From a virus: a DNA stretch of 30,131 nucleotides. Shown piece after piece: positions 5,967 through 12,788 of the stretch. Both the position numbers and the translations under genes were made by a program. The stretch is taken from positions 1-30,131 of IMG/VR virus record IMGVR_UViG_3300020469_000169. One strand, written 5' to 3'. A model generated the notes under the pieces. The model saw only the letters and a list, made by a program, of their open reading frames with translations, made no database searches and was not told the origin of the DNA. The first letter of the stretch is position 1. Each line of letters opens with the position of its first letter.

Positions 5967-6051
5967 CTTTATAATCCAAATAAAAAATATAAGCTACACT
6001 TATAATCATGCAAATAGTCGTTGTTAAAAATATACAATTACTTGTTATCAT
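5956..6051 (-). CDS. Membrane microprotein (31 aa)
   Basis: A 31-aa peptide consisting of one hydrophobic segment (residues about 6-24, CIFLTTTICMIISVAYIFYL) and a charged C-terminus (DYKDGE). AAAGGA lies about seven bases before ATG 6051, and the stop overlaps the start of the resolvase gene. It is too short for ordinary gene callers. Inner-membrane toxins, lysis modulators and exclusion proteins have this size, but nothing specific can be said. The frame could be fortuitous. Confidence 0.4.
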   Translation of the reverse strand: MITSNCIFLTTTICMIISVAYIFYLDYKDGE

Positions 6052-6139
6052 CCATCATCCTTTCTTCTTGTTTTTTTAAAGATTTTTCTATGTATCTATC
6101 TATTTTATGTGCAATATAATCTATGAGCCTAGCCCACAT
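6038..6139 (-). CDS. Basic microprotein (33 aa)
   Basis: A 33-aa helical, charged peptide (LIDYIAHKIDRYIEKSLKKQEER) starting at ATG 6139, which overlaps the end of the preceding 46-aa gene by 11 bases. It overlaps the following membrane microgene by 14 bases. No strong ribosome site is present, so coupling is assumed. Support is the chain of overlapping starts and stops in a stretch otherwise lacking genes. Confidence 0.4.
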   Translation of the reverse strand: MWARLIDYIAHKIDRYIEKSLKKQEERMMDDNK

Positions 6140-6269
6140 ATTCTACCAAAGTCTTTTTACGCTTATCATCAAACTCTATAACTCTTTTACCTGAGTCGTA
6201 GCCTATCGTAGTACGCCCTTCTTTACCCTCAATAAATATAACTTTTTCTTCAGACACTATCCTTACCAT
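6129..6269 (-). CDS. Small protein of unknown function (46 aa)
   Basis: A 46-aa protein with a likely beta-hairpin (RIVSEEKVIFIEGKEG, RTTIGYDSGKRVIEF) and a basic C-terminus. ATG 6269 lies within the end of the RHH-like gene (20-base overlap, different frame). I do not recognise a family. Position directly after a small DNA-binding-like gene could suggest an antidote or modulator pair, but no toxin signature is visible. Confidence 0.45.
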   Translation of the reverse strand: MVRIVSEEKVIFIEGKEGRTTIGYDSGKRVIEFDDKRKKTLVEYVG

Positions 6270-6408
6270 GTGAAATTATGCCTAGCTTAATTAACATCTC
6301 TGTTGCTCTACCAATATCAGTTCTATTAGTAGCAGCAAAAATATTAATCTCAGTATGCATATCTTCTGATACCCACAATGCTTTTTTTGTTGCTTTTTTA
6401 TCATCCAT
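6250..6408 (-). CDS. Small ribbon-helix-helix-like protein (52 aa)
   Basis: A 52-aa protein with the pattern of an Arc/CopG-type ribbon-helix-helix: a short strand (KKALWVSEDMH), helix one (TEINIFAATN), turn (RTDIG), helix two (RATEMLIKLGI). GGAGAG lies eight bases before ATG 6408, so this is the best supported of the microgenes here. Such proteins usually repress their own or neighbouring promoters. It lies in the early operon, about 1.2 kb after the promoter at 7661-7688, and is a candidate to bind the inverted repeats at the phage promoters (inference). Confidence 0.6.
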   Translation of the reverse strand: MDDKKATKKALWVSEDMHTEINIFAATNRTDIGRATEMLIKLGIISHGKDSV

Positions 6409-6500
6409 TTTATTTACTCTCCGTTTAAAATATTATTATGTAATTGGTTTATAATCAAGTAAGGGCAAAAAGGTAATACTCTCCAAAACCAATACTCTCA

Positions 6501-7454
6501 TTACTTATTTGCCCTCTTAACTGTTATCGTTTTTCTTCTAATACTATAAGCATCACTAGCAGGTATAACTCTCTCTGGTTTAGCTTTATAGTTAATCATT
6601 CCCCAAGAAACGACATAATCCTCATTGACTCCTTTACTGGCATTACCCATATCGCCCATGATTTGTGATTGGTGGTAATCCACTTGTCCTTCTAAATCCC
6701 TAATCTTTTGCTTCAAGTCTAAATATTGATCAATATGAAAGTTATCTTTGATTTCTACTACAGATTCTTGGTCTGCTTCTTGATTCATAACATAAGCATC
6801 TCTACTCACTTGTGGCGTAAAATAATCTTTCTCTTTTATCCTACGATCAAAGTCTATAACTTTTTCTGCTAATTGTTCTTCAAACTCATAATCCCTTCTA
6901 TACACAAAAACTCGCAAGTCTGTTGATTCAAACAAAATTATAAGTACACCAAAATCACATTGAGTTGTCGACATAGCAGCTTTTAACTGCATTACGCCCA
7001 ACCAATTAGGCGGTGTATCTGTTGCTCTTATGGAGGTGCATTTAACTTCTATTGGACATTTGCCATTAACGACAATCTTAGTGCCATTTGGGATATAGAT
7101 ACCCAAGTCAGAATTATTTTTGATAACCAGCTTATTAGCTTCCGCCATACCATCTAATGAACCTTCTAATGGCAAAAGTGGATGTTCAACTTTTTCTGTG
7201 ATCTCTGCATCAAGATTTACTAAACCAAGCCTTCGACAACCTTCTGTCATAACTACATTCTCTAATACAGAGCCAGTAAGTTGTCGATTGGTTTGTGGAG
7301 TTCTTATATTCTCACCCTCACTTGCTCTAATACAGTTATGTAAAGCTTCTTGTTTAGTTTGAAAGTGACCCTCATCAAATATGCAAGCCACTAAAGAATG
7401 AGACACCCTATCATCCCTAGTTATTTTAGATATGACTTTTTCGTATGCACTCAT
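6501..7454 (-). CDS. YqaJ-like phage exonuclease (PD-(D/E)XK)
   Basis: 317 aa. The core is that of YqaJ/lambda-Exo-type recombination nucleases: QLTGSVLENVV with Glu65, LEGSLDGM with Asp101, and CPIEVKCTS with Glu136-x-Lys138. WLGVMQLKAAM downstream fits the usual Gln-containing helix. It probably resects double-stranded ends for single-strand annealing or strand exchange. No RecT/Erf-type annealing protein is recognisable in the window; the SSB-like protein or host RecA may serve. ATG 7454 overlaps the upstream stop (ATGA). The stop sits in GCAAATAAGTAATGAG, which resembles a join of two parts of the genome repeat. Confidence 0.8.
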   Translation of the reverse strand: MSAYEKVISKITRDDRVSHSLVACIFDEGHFQTKQEALHNCIRASEGENIRTPQTNRQLTGSVLENVVMTEGCRRLGLVNLDAEITEKVEHPLLPLEGSLDGMAEANKLVIKNNSDLGIYIPNGTKIVVNGKCPIEVKCTSIRATDTPPNWLGVMQLKAAMSTTQCDFGVLIILFESTDLRVFVYRRDYEFEEQLAEKVIDFDRRIKEKDYFTPQVSRDAYVMNQEADQESVVEIKDNFHIDQYLDLKQKIRDLEGQVDYHQSQIMGDMGNASKGVNEDYVVSWGMINYKAKPERVIPASDAYSIRRKTITVKRANK

Positions 7455-7630
7455 GTAATGCTGTGTAGTTTTACAGATCGAATATAGCTACGCTTACCTT
7501 TTGCCAGTTCACGCAACATTCTAATCTTAGCTTCATCATAGTCGCTGTATCTAGCAACCATTGTAAAGTCTGATCTTAGAGCATTTTTCTTAGGCTCTTG
7601 CATAATCCAATAGTTGAATTTAGTTTGCAT
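7451..7630 (-). CDS. First gene of the early operon, unknown (59 aa)
   Basis: 59-aa basic protein (FNYWIMQEPKKNALRS, then DYDEAKIRMLRELAKGKRS) of unknown function. I chose ATG 7630 because a perfect AAGGAGG lies five bases upstream; an upstream in-frame extension would place that site inside the gene. It is the first gene after the promoter at 7661-7688 and is coupled to the exonuclease gene by an ATGA overlap. A role in early takeover or as a nuclease modulator would fit but is not shown. Confidence 0.65.
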   Translation of the reverse strand: MQTKFNYWIMQEPKKNALRSDFTMVARYSDYDEAKIRMLRELAKGKRSYIRSVKLHSIT

Positions 7631-7650
7631 GTTTACCTCCTTACATCTAA

Positions 7651-7699
7651 ACATATTTACATTATGCATAGATATATAAATATGTCAATACTTATTTAA
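7651..7699 (-). promoter_or_regulatory. Early-operon promoter with repeat core and operator-like inverted repeat
   Basis: On the minus strand TTGACA (7688-7683) and CATAAT (7666-7661, 5/6 to consensus) are 16 bp apart. A perfect 9-bp inverted repeat, ACATATTTA/TAAATATGT (arms 7677-7685 and 7651-7659, 17-bp gap), covers the promoter from the -35 edge past the -10. The 13-mer TTAAATAAGTATT, identical to the first 13 bases of the 17-bp array unit, lies at 7699-7687 and runs into the -35 box. The stop codon of the upstream nuclease gene is within it. This would drive the replication operon. Confidence 0.7.
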
Positions 7700-8138
7700 A
7701 CAAAGGATTTAGGACTGGTATCTGATTTAGTTGATTTAGACATTCTTGAAAGGAGTCAAGCTCCATAGTGTCAGTTATATTATTATTTTGAAAGGTGTAG
7801 TAATTTTGTGTAGAAGTATTTGCTTTGAAAAAGATACGCTTATGTTGTTTACCAAAAAACACAAAAGCTAAAATATCTACATGATAGTTTTTGTAGACAC
7901 TAGACATACTTCTTGATGGCTCTGCGGCAAAAACATATTTGCCTTCCTTAGTTTCTCTTCTGCTTTTGACCTGAACTGTGTATTTTGCGTTTGATAGCTC
8001 ACACATAATATCTGCTTTGTGCTTGTCTTGTGTAGGATAAACAAAGTCGCAATACTGAATAAGAAATGCTTGCACTAACAATTCTCCTAACGCACCTAAT
8101 CTTGAATTATTTTGATGATCTTCGCTTGACTTTTTCAT
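7692..8138 (-). CDS. PD-(D/E)XK endonuclease-like protein (148 aa)
   Basis: 148 aa with a nuclease-like N-terminal half: GALGELLVQAFLI with Glu19, KADIM with Asp43, then YTVQVKS with Gln56-x-Lys58, i.e. a D-QxK variant of the PD-(D/E)XK core as in several restriction-like and DUF4365-like enzymes. The C-terminal half (VDILAFVFFGKQHKRIFF) matches the beta-strand pattern often following that core. It lies between lysozyme and the early promoter. Roles could be host DNA breakdown, junction cleavage or exclusion. GAGG precedes ATG 8138 closely. The stop codon lies inside the repeat core that overlaps the early promoter. Confidence 0.6.
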   Translation of the reverse strand: MKKSSEDHQNNSRLGALGELLVQAFLIQYCDFVYPTQDKHKADIMCELSNAKYTVQVKSRRETKEGKYVFAAEPSRSMSSVYKNYHVDILAFVFFGKQHKRIFFKANTSTQNYYTFQNNNITDTMELDSFQECLNQLNQIPVLNPLFK

Positions 8139-8160
8139 GCCTCAAGCTCATAGGTGGCAA

Positions 8161-8604
8161 TTAGACTTGATGCCACTCCTTGCCTTCAAACAGCAAAGCT
8201 TCGGCTTCTCTTCTTCTAACTAAGCCCTCTAAAACCTTACCATTTGCCTTATTCCATCTACGCATTTGATGTGGCACATCTTCCCAGTCTTGAGCATTTA
8301 CTCTTTTTAAAAGCGTTGACGAGTTTAGATTTGCACCGCCTAGATTGAATGTCCAAGATACGATTGAATCATATTGATTTTGTTCTAATAGCACATTGAC
8401 AGCTTTGGTGACTGCCTTCTCATAAACAGCTACATCTTTTAACAGCAGTTGTTCTGCTTCTTCTTGGGTTATCGTATCGCCTTCTTTTACGCCTTTGGTA
8501 GAACCATAGCCAATAGTCCAAACACCAGCAGCACATTTGTAAGCTTCAAGTTTACAACCCTCAAACAATTTTATAAGGGATAAACCTTCTGTAGAAATAA
8601 TGAT
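8161..8604 (-). CDS. GH24 phage lysozyme (endolysin), probable AUC start
   Basis: T4/P22-type muramidase of about 147 aa. The catalytic pattern Glu-x8-Cys-x5-Thr is visible (FEGCKLEAYKCAAGVWT), with Cys where T4 has Asp, as in some phage endolysins; WTIGYGST and WTFNLGG follow as usual. It cleaves peptidoglycan once the holin releases it. The start is unusual. GGAGAGTAAT directly precedes ATC at 8604, and GGAGAGTATT precedes the ATG of the SSB-like gene at the same distance. From there the protein begins IIISTEGLSLIKLFEG, like typical family N-termini. The alternatives are ATT codons just after it, or ATG 8661 with a 19-residue extension inside the holin gene and no good ribosome site. No SAR-type hydrophobic leader is present. 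Confidence 0.85.
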   Translation of the reverse strand: MIISTEGLSLIKLFEGCKLEAYKCAAGVWTIGYGSTKGVKEGDTITQEEAEQLLLKDVAVYEKAVTKAVNVLLEQNQYDSIVSWTFNLGGANLNSSTLLKRVNAQDWEDVPHQMRRWNKANGKVLEGLVRRREAEALLFEGKEWHQV

Positions 8605-8617
8605 ATTACTCTCCTTT
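8602..8617 (-). promoter_or_regulatory. Ribosome site deciding the non-AUG lysozyme start
   Basis: AAAGGAGAG (8617-8609) overlaps the last codons of the holin gene. ATC follows its GGAGAG at a spacing identical to the ATG of the SSB-like gene, where GGAGAGTATT precedes the start. No ATG, GTG or TTG lies at this position. A rare AUC or AUU start would lower endolysin output. Confidence 0.55.
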
Positions 8618-9085
8618 GTCGCTAGTATGCGAGGCACCAAAGTAAAAAGATATGATTGCACTAGCTAGTCCACCAAGATAGCCAAGCACTAAGTTTATCA
8701 AAGCTTCGCTATTTTGTTCTGGTGGTTGCAGCGTTACTAAAAATATATAACCTAGGAAACCGCCAATAGTGCATAAGCCAATAATTCTTGCAGTCCAATC
8801 CTTGCTGAACATACCTCTAGCGTGCTGTTTGTCTTGAGTTTCAAGTTTAAAGATATCAACATCTAACTCTTTCATTTGCGTCTCAAACTCTTGCTCTGCT
8901 TTTTTAAGCTCTAGCATTTGTTCTGGCGTTGCACTTTGCAAAGCTTGTTGGATAGATTTTTGATCGTTAGATACGCCAAGCACTTGTGCTATCTTACCCA
9001 TAGCCATACCGCCTAAAGGCGTGCCAAGTGCTGATCCGATTGTCGGTGCTACAGCTCCAACTATGTTTTTAAGTATTGCTTTCAT
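8606..9085 (-). CDS. Holin of the three-TM (GTA-type) family
   Basis: 159 aa. An N-terminal Gly/Ala-rich amphipathic or membrane segment (residues about 8-35, VGAVAPTIGSALGTPLGG) is followed by a charged helical linker (about 40-90). Two membrane segments follow (about 97-118 and 129-150), ending YFGASHTSDKGE, which is the layout of the 3TMs holin family seen next to endolysins and in gene transfer agents. It would form the inner-membrane lesion that starts lysis. Its last codons carry the ribosome site of the lysozyme gene, and its start overlaps the stop of the 71-aa membrane protein by four bases. Confidence 0.8.
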   Translation of the reverse strand: MKAILKNIVGAVAPTIGSALGTPLGGMAMGKIAQVLGVSNDQKSIQQALQSATPEQMLELKKAEQEFETQMKELDVDIFKLETQDKQHARGMFSKDWTARIIGLCTIGGFLGYIFLVTLQPPEQNSEALINLVLGYLGGLASAIISFYFGASHTSDKGE

Positions 9086-9297
9086 AACACCACCGCAGTT
9101 AAAACCGCTATTGATAAAGCACCAACAAAGCCAAAGACACCAAAGGTTGCCATTTTCATAGTGTTATTGATAGATGCTATCTCTTGTTTAATTTCTTTGA
9201 ATTCATTGAAAGCTGTTTTCCATCTTTCAGCATTTTCTTTTTTAGATACAGCTAAATCTTTGGCTACATCTTGAACTGTTAATCTTTTAGCTTTCAT
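9082..9297 (-). CDS. Small single-TM protein (possible holin partner)
   Basis: 71 aa. The N-terminal two thirds are charged and helical (VQDVAKDLAVSKKENAERW, FNEFKEIKQEIASINNTMK), followed by one C-terminal membrane helix (about 48-70, ATFGVFGFVGALSIAVLTAVVL). This is the layout of haemolysin XhlA-like phage proteins and some antiholins. It lies directly upstream of the holin, overlapping it by four bases, and its ATG overlaps the stop of the cyclase gene by 11 bases. A role in tuning holin action is plausible; the sequence alone does not prove it. Confidence 0.65.
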   Translation of the reverse strand: MKAKRLTVQDVAKDLAVSKKENAERWKTAFNEFKEIKQEIASINNTMKMATFGVFGFVGALSIAVLTAVVL

Positions 9298-11032
9298 AAG
9301 TATATATAGATAATTTTTGCTTTTTACCTTTTACTTTAATTGGTTCTAATGATTTTAACCTAAATTTTGACCTTTTTTTAGTATTTTGTCCAATAATTAT
9401 ATCAACACCAACTTCTTTAGTAGCACTTTCAAGCCTAGCTGCTGTATTAACAGCGTCACCAATAGCAGTATAATCAAAGCGTGTATCACTTCCCATATTA
9501 CCTATTATCGATTCTCCTGAGTTTATGCCTATACCTATCTCTATGCCTAGATCGGCTTGCACCATATCTTCCTGTATTTTCAATGCTGCTGCTATGGCTT
9601 TATTCTCATGTTCAGGCAAATCTATAGGTGAGTTAAATATAGCCATCATTGCATCACCAATATATTTATCAACCATGCCGCCAAACTCTTTGACTGCATT
9701 TGCTTGAATAGTAAGAGCTTTGTTCATAATCTTTGTGACTTCTTCAGGTTCAAGTCTTTCAGATAGAGAGGTAAAACCACGCACATCGGTAAATAAAAAA
9801 GTACAATACTTTCTCTCACCACCTAGTTTCAAAAGCTCAGGATTCTCTTGTAATTGTTTGACTTGTCTTGGATCAAGGTAATGTTCGAACTGTTTTTTAA
9901 TTTGCTGTCTTAGTTTGTATTGTTCTCTAAAGCGTAAGTAGAAAGCTATTGTGCTAGTTATAAATTGTGATATTAAAGTCCAAGAAACATCAACTAGTAA
10001 GCCTTTTTGGATCATCGCATATCCACCAGAAGCCACACAAAGCATTAGAAAAGTTCCTATACCTAAACCCCAAGTCACCCCAAAAGAAGTCAATACAAGC
10101 CATGAGAGAGCCACAAAAAACGCAAATATGGCTATTTCGAAGCCAAAACTCCAGTCTGGGACACTTGGAGAGTCAGGTATTAAAATTGATTCAGCTAAAG
10201 CAGTTTGTATCTTATGTGGTTCTAGTAAACCAACTGGAGTAGCTAACTGTGGCATGATACCACTAGCTGTAAAACCAACAAAGACATATTTGCCCTTAAC
10301 GTCCATTTCTTCAAGTGTTGTTTGTTTTGTGTCAACCCAACTTATCCATTTACGCCCAAGACTATCTGTTTTTACTGGTGCAATACCTTGAACTGTAATC
10401 TCTTCAATACCAAGATCATTGGTCTTAATAATATAAGTATTGCTACTTGCTAAGACTTTCATTACCTCAGTTCCATACGCAGAAACAAATCCATCAGGAG
10501 TTTGTAGCATTAGAGGTATTCTTCTTACAAGATTGTCTAGCTCAGTAGGTGCGATTGCTATACCTTGATTGGAGCAGTCTTTTAGTATATCTATATTTTG
10601 AACTACACCTGTTGATTGTATGCCTGCAATATTATTGTTGCCGAGTATGACAGTTCCAGAGGTTGTTGGATAATTTGCACTTGCATCCTCAAACATAGCA
10701 AGCACAGAACCACCATAACAAAGAGCTTCTGCAAATGCTTCATCACCACCTAACCTATCAGGTTGTGGGAAAGCTAACACCCAACCAACACCTAAAGCTC
10801 CCTTTTGTAAAAGCTCTATGTGTATTTCGGCAAGCCTTTGTCTTGGTAAAGGGTAGCCACCTTCTCTTGCTACATCCTCCTCTGTAATATTTAGGATTGT
10901 AAAGAACCCAGACTGATCATATTCTTTTACTAAAGCATCAAAAGTTCTAAGCTTTATTACTTCTACAAAATTTGCCTTAAATACTAGCGGTGCAAGTAGT
11001 ATTGGCAAAATTATAAATATAAGTTTTTTCAC
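9287..11032 (-). CDS. CHASE2-domain membrane adenylate cyclase (class III)
   Basis: 581 aa. An N-terminal hydrophobic anchor (about 1-18) leads into a periplasmic CHASE2 sensor domain (about 25-290; VFVGFTASG near 250 is typical). Three membrane helices follow (about 296-363), then a class III cyclase domain (about 405-580). All key residues are visible: metal-binding Asp416 (FTDVRGF) and Asp460 (KYIGDAM), adenine-selecting Lys456 and Asp520 (FDYTAIGDAVNTAARLE), and transition-state Asn529 and Arg533. It should therefore be an active adenylate, not guanylate, cyclase that makes cAMP in the host cytoplasm. GTG 11032 directly follows the FecR-protein stop. CHASE2 cyclases paired with FecR-domain proteins are known in bacteria; one in a phage late operon is surprising. 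It is also an intact, full-length gene. Confidence 0.92.
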   Translation of the reverse strand: MKKLIFIILPILLAPLVFKANFVEVIKLRTFDALVKEYDQSGFFTILNITEEDVAREGGYPLPRQRLAEIHIELLQKGALGVGWVLAFPQPDRLGGDEAFAEALCYGGSVLAMFEDASANYPTTSGTVILGNNNIAGIQSTGVVQNIDILKDCSNQGIAIAPTELDNLVRRIPLMLQTPDGFVSAYGTEVMKVLASSNTYIIKTNDLGIEEITVQGIAPVKTDSLGRKWISWVDTKQTTLEEMDVKGKYVFVGFTASGIMPQLATPVGLLEPHKIQTALAESILIPDSPSVPDWSFGFEIAIFAFFVALSWLVLTSFGVTWGLGIGTFLMLCVASGGYAMIQKGLLVDVSWTLISQFITSTIAFYLRFREQYKLRQQIKKQFEHYLDPRQVKQLQENPELLKLGGERKYCTFLFTDVRGFTSLSERLEPEEVTKIMNKALTIQANAVKEFGGMVDKYIGDAMMAIFNSPIDLPEHENKAIAAALKIQEDMVQADLGIEIGIGINSGESIIGNMGSDTRFDYTAIGDAVNTAARLESATKEVGVDIIIGQNTKKRSKFRLKSLEPIKVKGKKQKLSIYTYES

Positions 11033-12184
11033 TTAGTTCTCTTGTTTTATTCTTATAATACTATCACTACCACCATTAATCTTAATAGTTCTTGAAACAC
11101 CATCCTGAATAATAATTACTGTATAGCTATCATCTGAATTTATATCTACTCTTGCTGTATTGTTTACGCTTCGTAATATTGTTAGCTTCTCCCCTGTAAG
11201 GAAAGTTGTGATTTGAGTATCTAAGTCTTGACCAAAGGTTGTGCCTGATAAAGCAACAGAAGTAACGTCTGCTTGCAGTTGGTCTTGTTCTTCTTGTATC
11301 TCTAATTCATCTAAAATATCAAGTAAATCTTCTAAAAAATTTACGTCAAGATAATTTATATCTAGCTCAGTAAACTCTAACTCACTTTCAGCATCTAAGA
11401 AATCTTCATCAAGGTAGTCAACATCAAGATCATTGAAATCAAGAATACTATCTGATCTAACTATCACCTCTTCTTGCTCTACCACCTTCTCCTCTGGCGG
11501 TGAGACAATAAGCATATTGTCAATAAGATCAAGAGATAAATCTAAAATTACTGGTTTACTTGGCAAGTTCTCAAATACAGAAACAGTTGTAGCTTCAAAA
11601 GGTTTATTAAGTATGACACTTCCCATTGCTGTAATAACTTCTATTTCACCGCTTGAAAGACCATATTGATCTGGTAAAAGAATAATTAAGCTTTCTCCAA
11701 GCTCATTAACTGTAGCTGTAAAATCTGTGCCACGAATAGCTATATTTGCTGTTGGAGTTTTTAGAGATATGTTTTGTTTATTGAGTCTATCTATATTGCC
11801 AGAAATAAATCTGGTTGTGCCAAGAGCAAAGGTAAGAGCCATCTTTGACTTTGCAGGGTTTGGATCATAAATATATTCATTAATTAATAACTCACTATGT
11901 TCTGTTAGCTTTACAACAGACTCATCAAGAAAAGTAATAGCCATTCTGCCATTAGACGTTATGGCTTCATCGTTGCTTTGAATAGCAAAATCTACAAAAG
12001 CATCTAAGGGTTGATCCCTTACTATCTTTGCATTACCTCTTAGCTCAGAGACATCTCCAATATTAGCATACTGTGCTTGTGCCTTGATCGTCTTGGACGA
12101 TACAGATACTACTATTAGAAGTGTTAGTAATAAGTTTGAAATAATCCCTTGCAAGTGTAGACGATTGAGTAATATCAATATCAT
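11033..12184 (-). CDS. FecR-domain exported protein with acidic C-terminal repeats
   Basis: 383 aa from ATG 12184, chosen because GGGAG lies five bases upstream. A hydrophobic signal or anchor (about 12-30) is followed by a periplasmic FecR domain (about 42-160): DVSELRGNA, then TSNGRMAITFLDESVVKL, and SLKTPTANIAIRGTDFTATV. Next comes a very acidic region (about 240-315) with two near-copies of LDVDYLDEDFL / LDINYLDVNFL, then a beta-like C-terminus. FecR domains pass signals across the envelope; here the partner is probably the CHASE2 domain encoded next, with stop and start adjacent. The first 122 bases overlap the end of the curlin-like gene out of frame, so the ribosome site and signal peptide are written inside the last curlin repeat. 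Confidence 0.85.
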   Translation of the reverse strand: MILILLNRLHLQGIISNLLLTLLIVVSVSSKTIKAQAQYANIGDVSELRGNAKIVRDQPLDAFVDFAIQSNDEAITSNGRMAITFLDESVVKLTEHSELLINEYIYDPNPAKSKMALTFALGTTRFISGNIDRLNKQNISLKTPTANIAIRGTDFTATVNELGESLIILLPDQYGLSSGEIEVITAMGSVILNKPFEATTVSVFENLPSKPVILDLSLDLIDNMLIVSPPEEKVVEQEEVIVRSDSILDFNDLDVDYLDEDFLDAESELEFTELDINYLDVNFLEDLLDILDELEIQEEQDQLQADVTSVALSGTTFGQDLDTQITTFLTGEKLTILRSVNNTARVDINSDDSYTVIIIQDGVSRTIKINGGSDSIIRIKQEN

Positions 12185-12788
12185 TTGAACTCCCATCTAA
12201 ATCTAAATAAAAATAGCCAGAGTCAGCAGATGAAGTACCACCATACCCACTACCTGAAAAATCTATTTGGTTAGAATTACCATAAATATCAACATAAGAT
12301 GTTGCATTTGCATAATCAATCGCAAAAGTAAGTTTATTGCTATCGCCTAAAATAATCCAGTCAAGATCAAGATATGATGCGTCATCATCTTCAGCTATTG
12401 CTAAATCAAACTCATTACTTGAACCTGTAACATCAATATTCAAATCTACATAATCAGCACTAATTAAACCTGTGCTATTCATTAAAATATCAAATATGTT
12501 GCTATCTCCATTCCATTCAAAATATCCAGTAAAGTTATCACCATCAATAGCATCTGATCTAAATATGTTTGAAGTACCTATCTGATTTATGTCAAGTGTC
12601 ATTGACACCCCATCTAAATCTAAAGCAGTCATATTACCAGAGCTAGCATCTGTGCCGCCTATTAAGTTAGATGATCCAAGTTGTTCAAGATCAATACTCG
12701 CTGAATTACCAGACTGATCTACATATATCTCATTATCTGCTGCAACAGACAATGATAAAAATAAAATTATGTTAAATAATTTATTCAT
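12063..12788 (-). CDS. Curlin-like (CsgA/CsgB-type) repeat protein
   Basis: 241 aa from ATG 12788. Signal peptide about 1-16 (IILFLSLSVA, then ADNE). The mature part is a row of about eight repeats with the core Gly-x-Ser-Asn at residues 38, 71, 94, 122, 149, 170 and 199 (plus GNSA at 27), spaced 21-33. Between the cores are Asp/Leu/Ile-rich strands. The first three repeats keep the curlin Gln-x-Gly signature (DQSGNS, EQLGSSN, NQIGTSN); later ones lose the Gln. Two Cys lie at the extreme C-terminus. This is consistent with a secreted amyloid-forming beta-solenoid passing through CsgG. It follows the CsgG gene with an eight-base overlap. The homology to curlin is inferred from the repeat pattern and context, and the repeats are more irregular and more acidic than in E. 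coli CsgA. Confidence 0.75.
   Translation of the reverse strand: MNKLFNIILFLSLSVAADNEIYVDQSGNSASIDLEQLGSSNLIGGTDASSGNMTALDLDGVSMTLDINQIGTSNIFRSDAIDGDNFTGYFEWNGDSNIFDILMNSTGLISADYVDLNIDVTGSSNEFDLAIAEDDDASYLDLDWIILGDSNKLTFAIDYANATSYVDIYGNSNQIDFSGSGYGGTSSADSGYFYLDLDGSSNDIDITQSSTLARDYFKLITNTSNSSICIVQDDQGTSTVC

Noticed and set aside
6436-6501. 21-codon frame after the exonuclease stop on the minus strand
   Set aside because: It touches the exonuclease stop but has no ribosome site or protein-like features, so it is probably chance.
8161-8661. SAR-type (signal-arrest-release) endolysin
   Set aside because: Even with the longest N-terminus there is no membrane-length hydrophobic stretch, so a holin-dependent soluble endolysin fits better.
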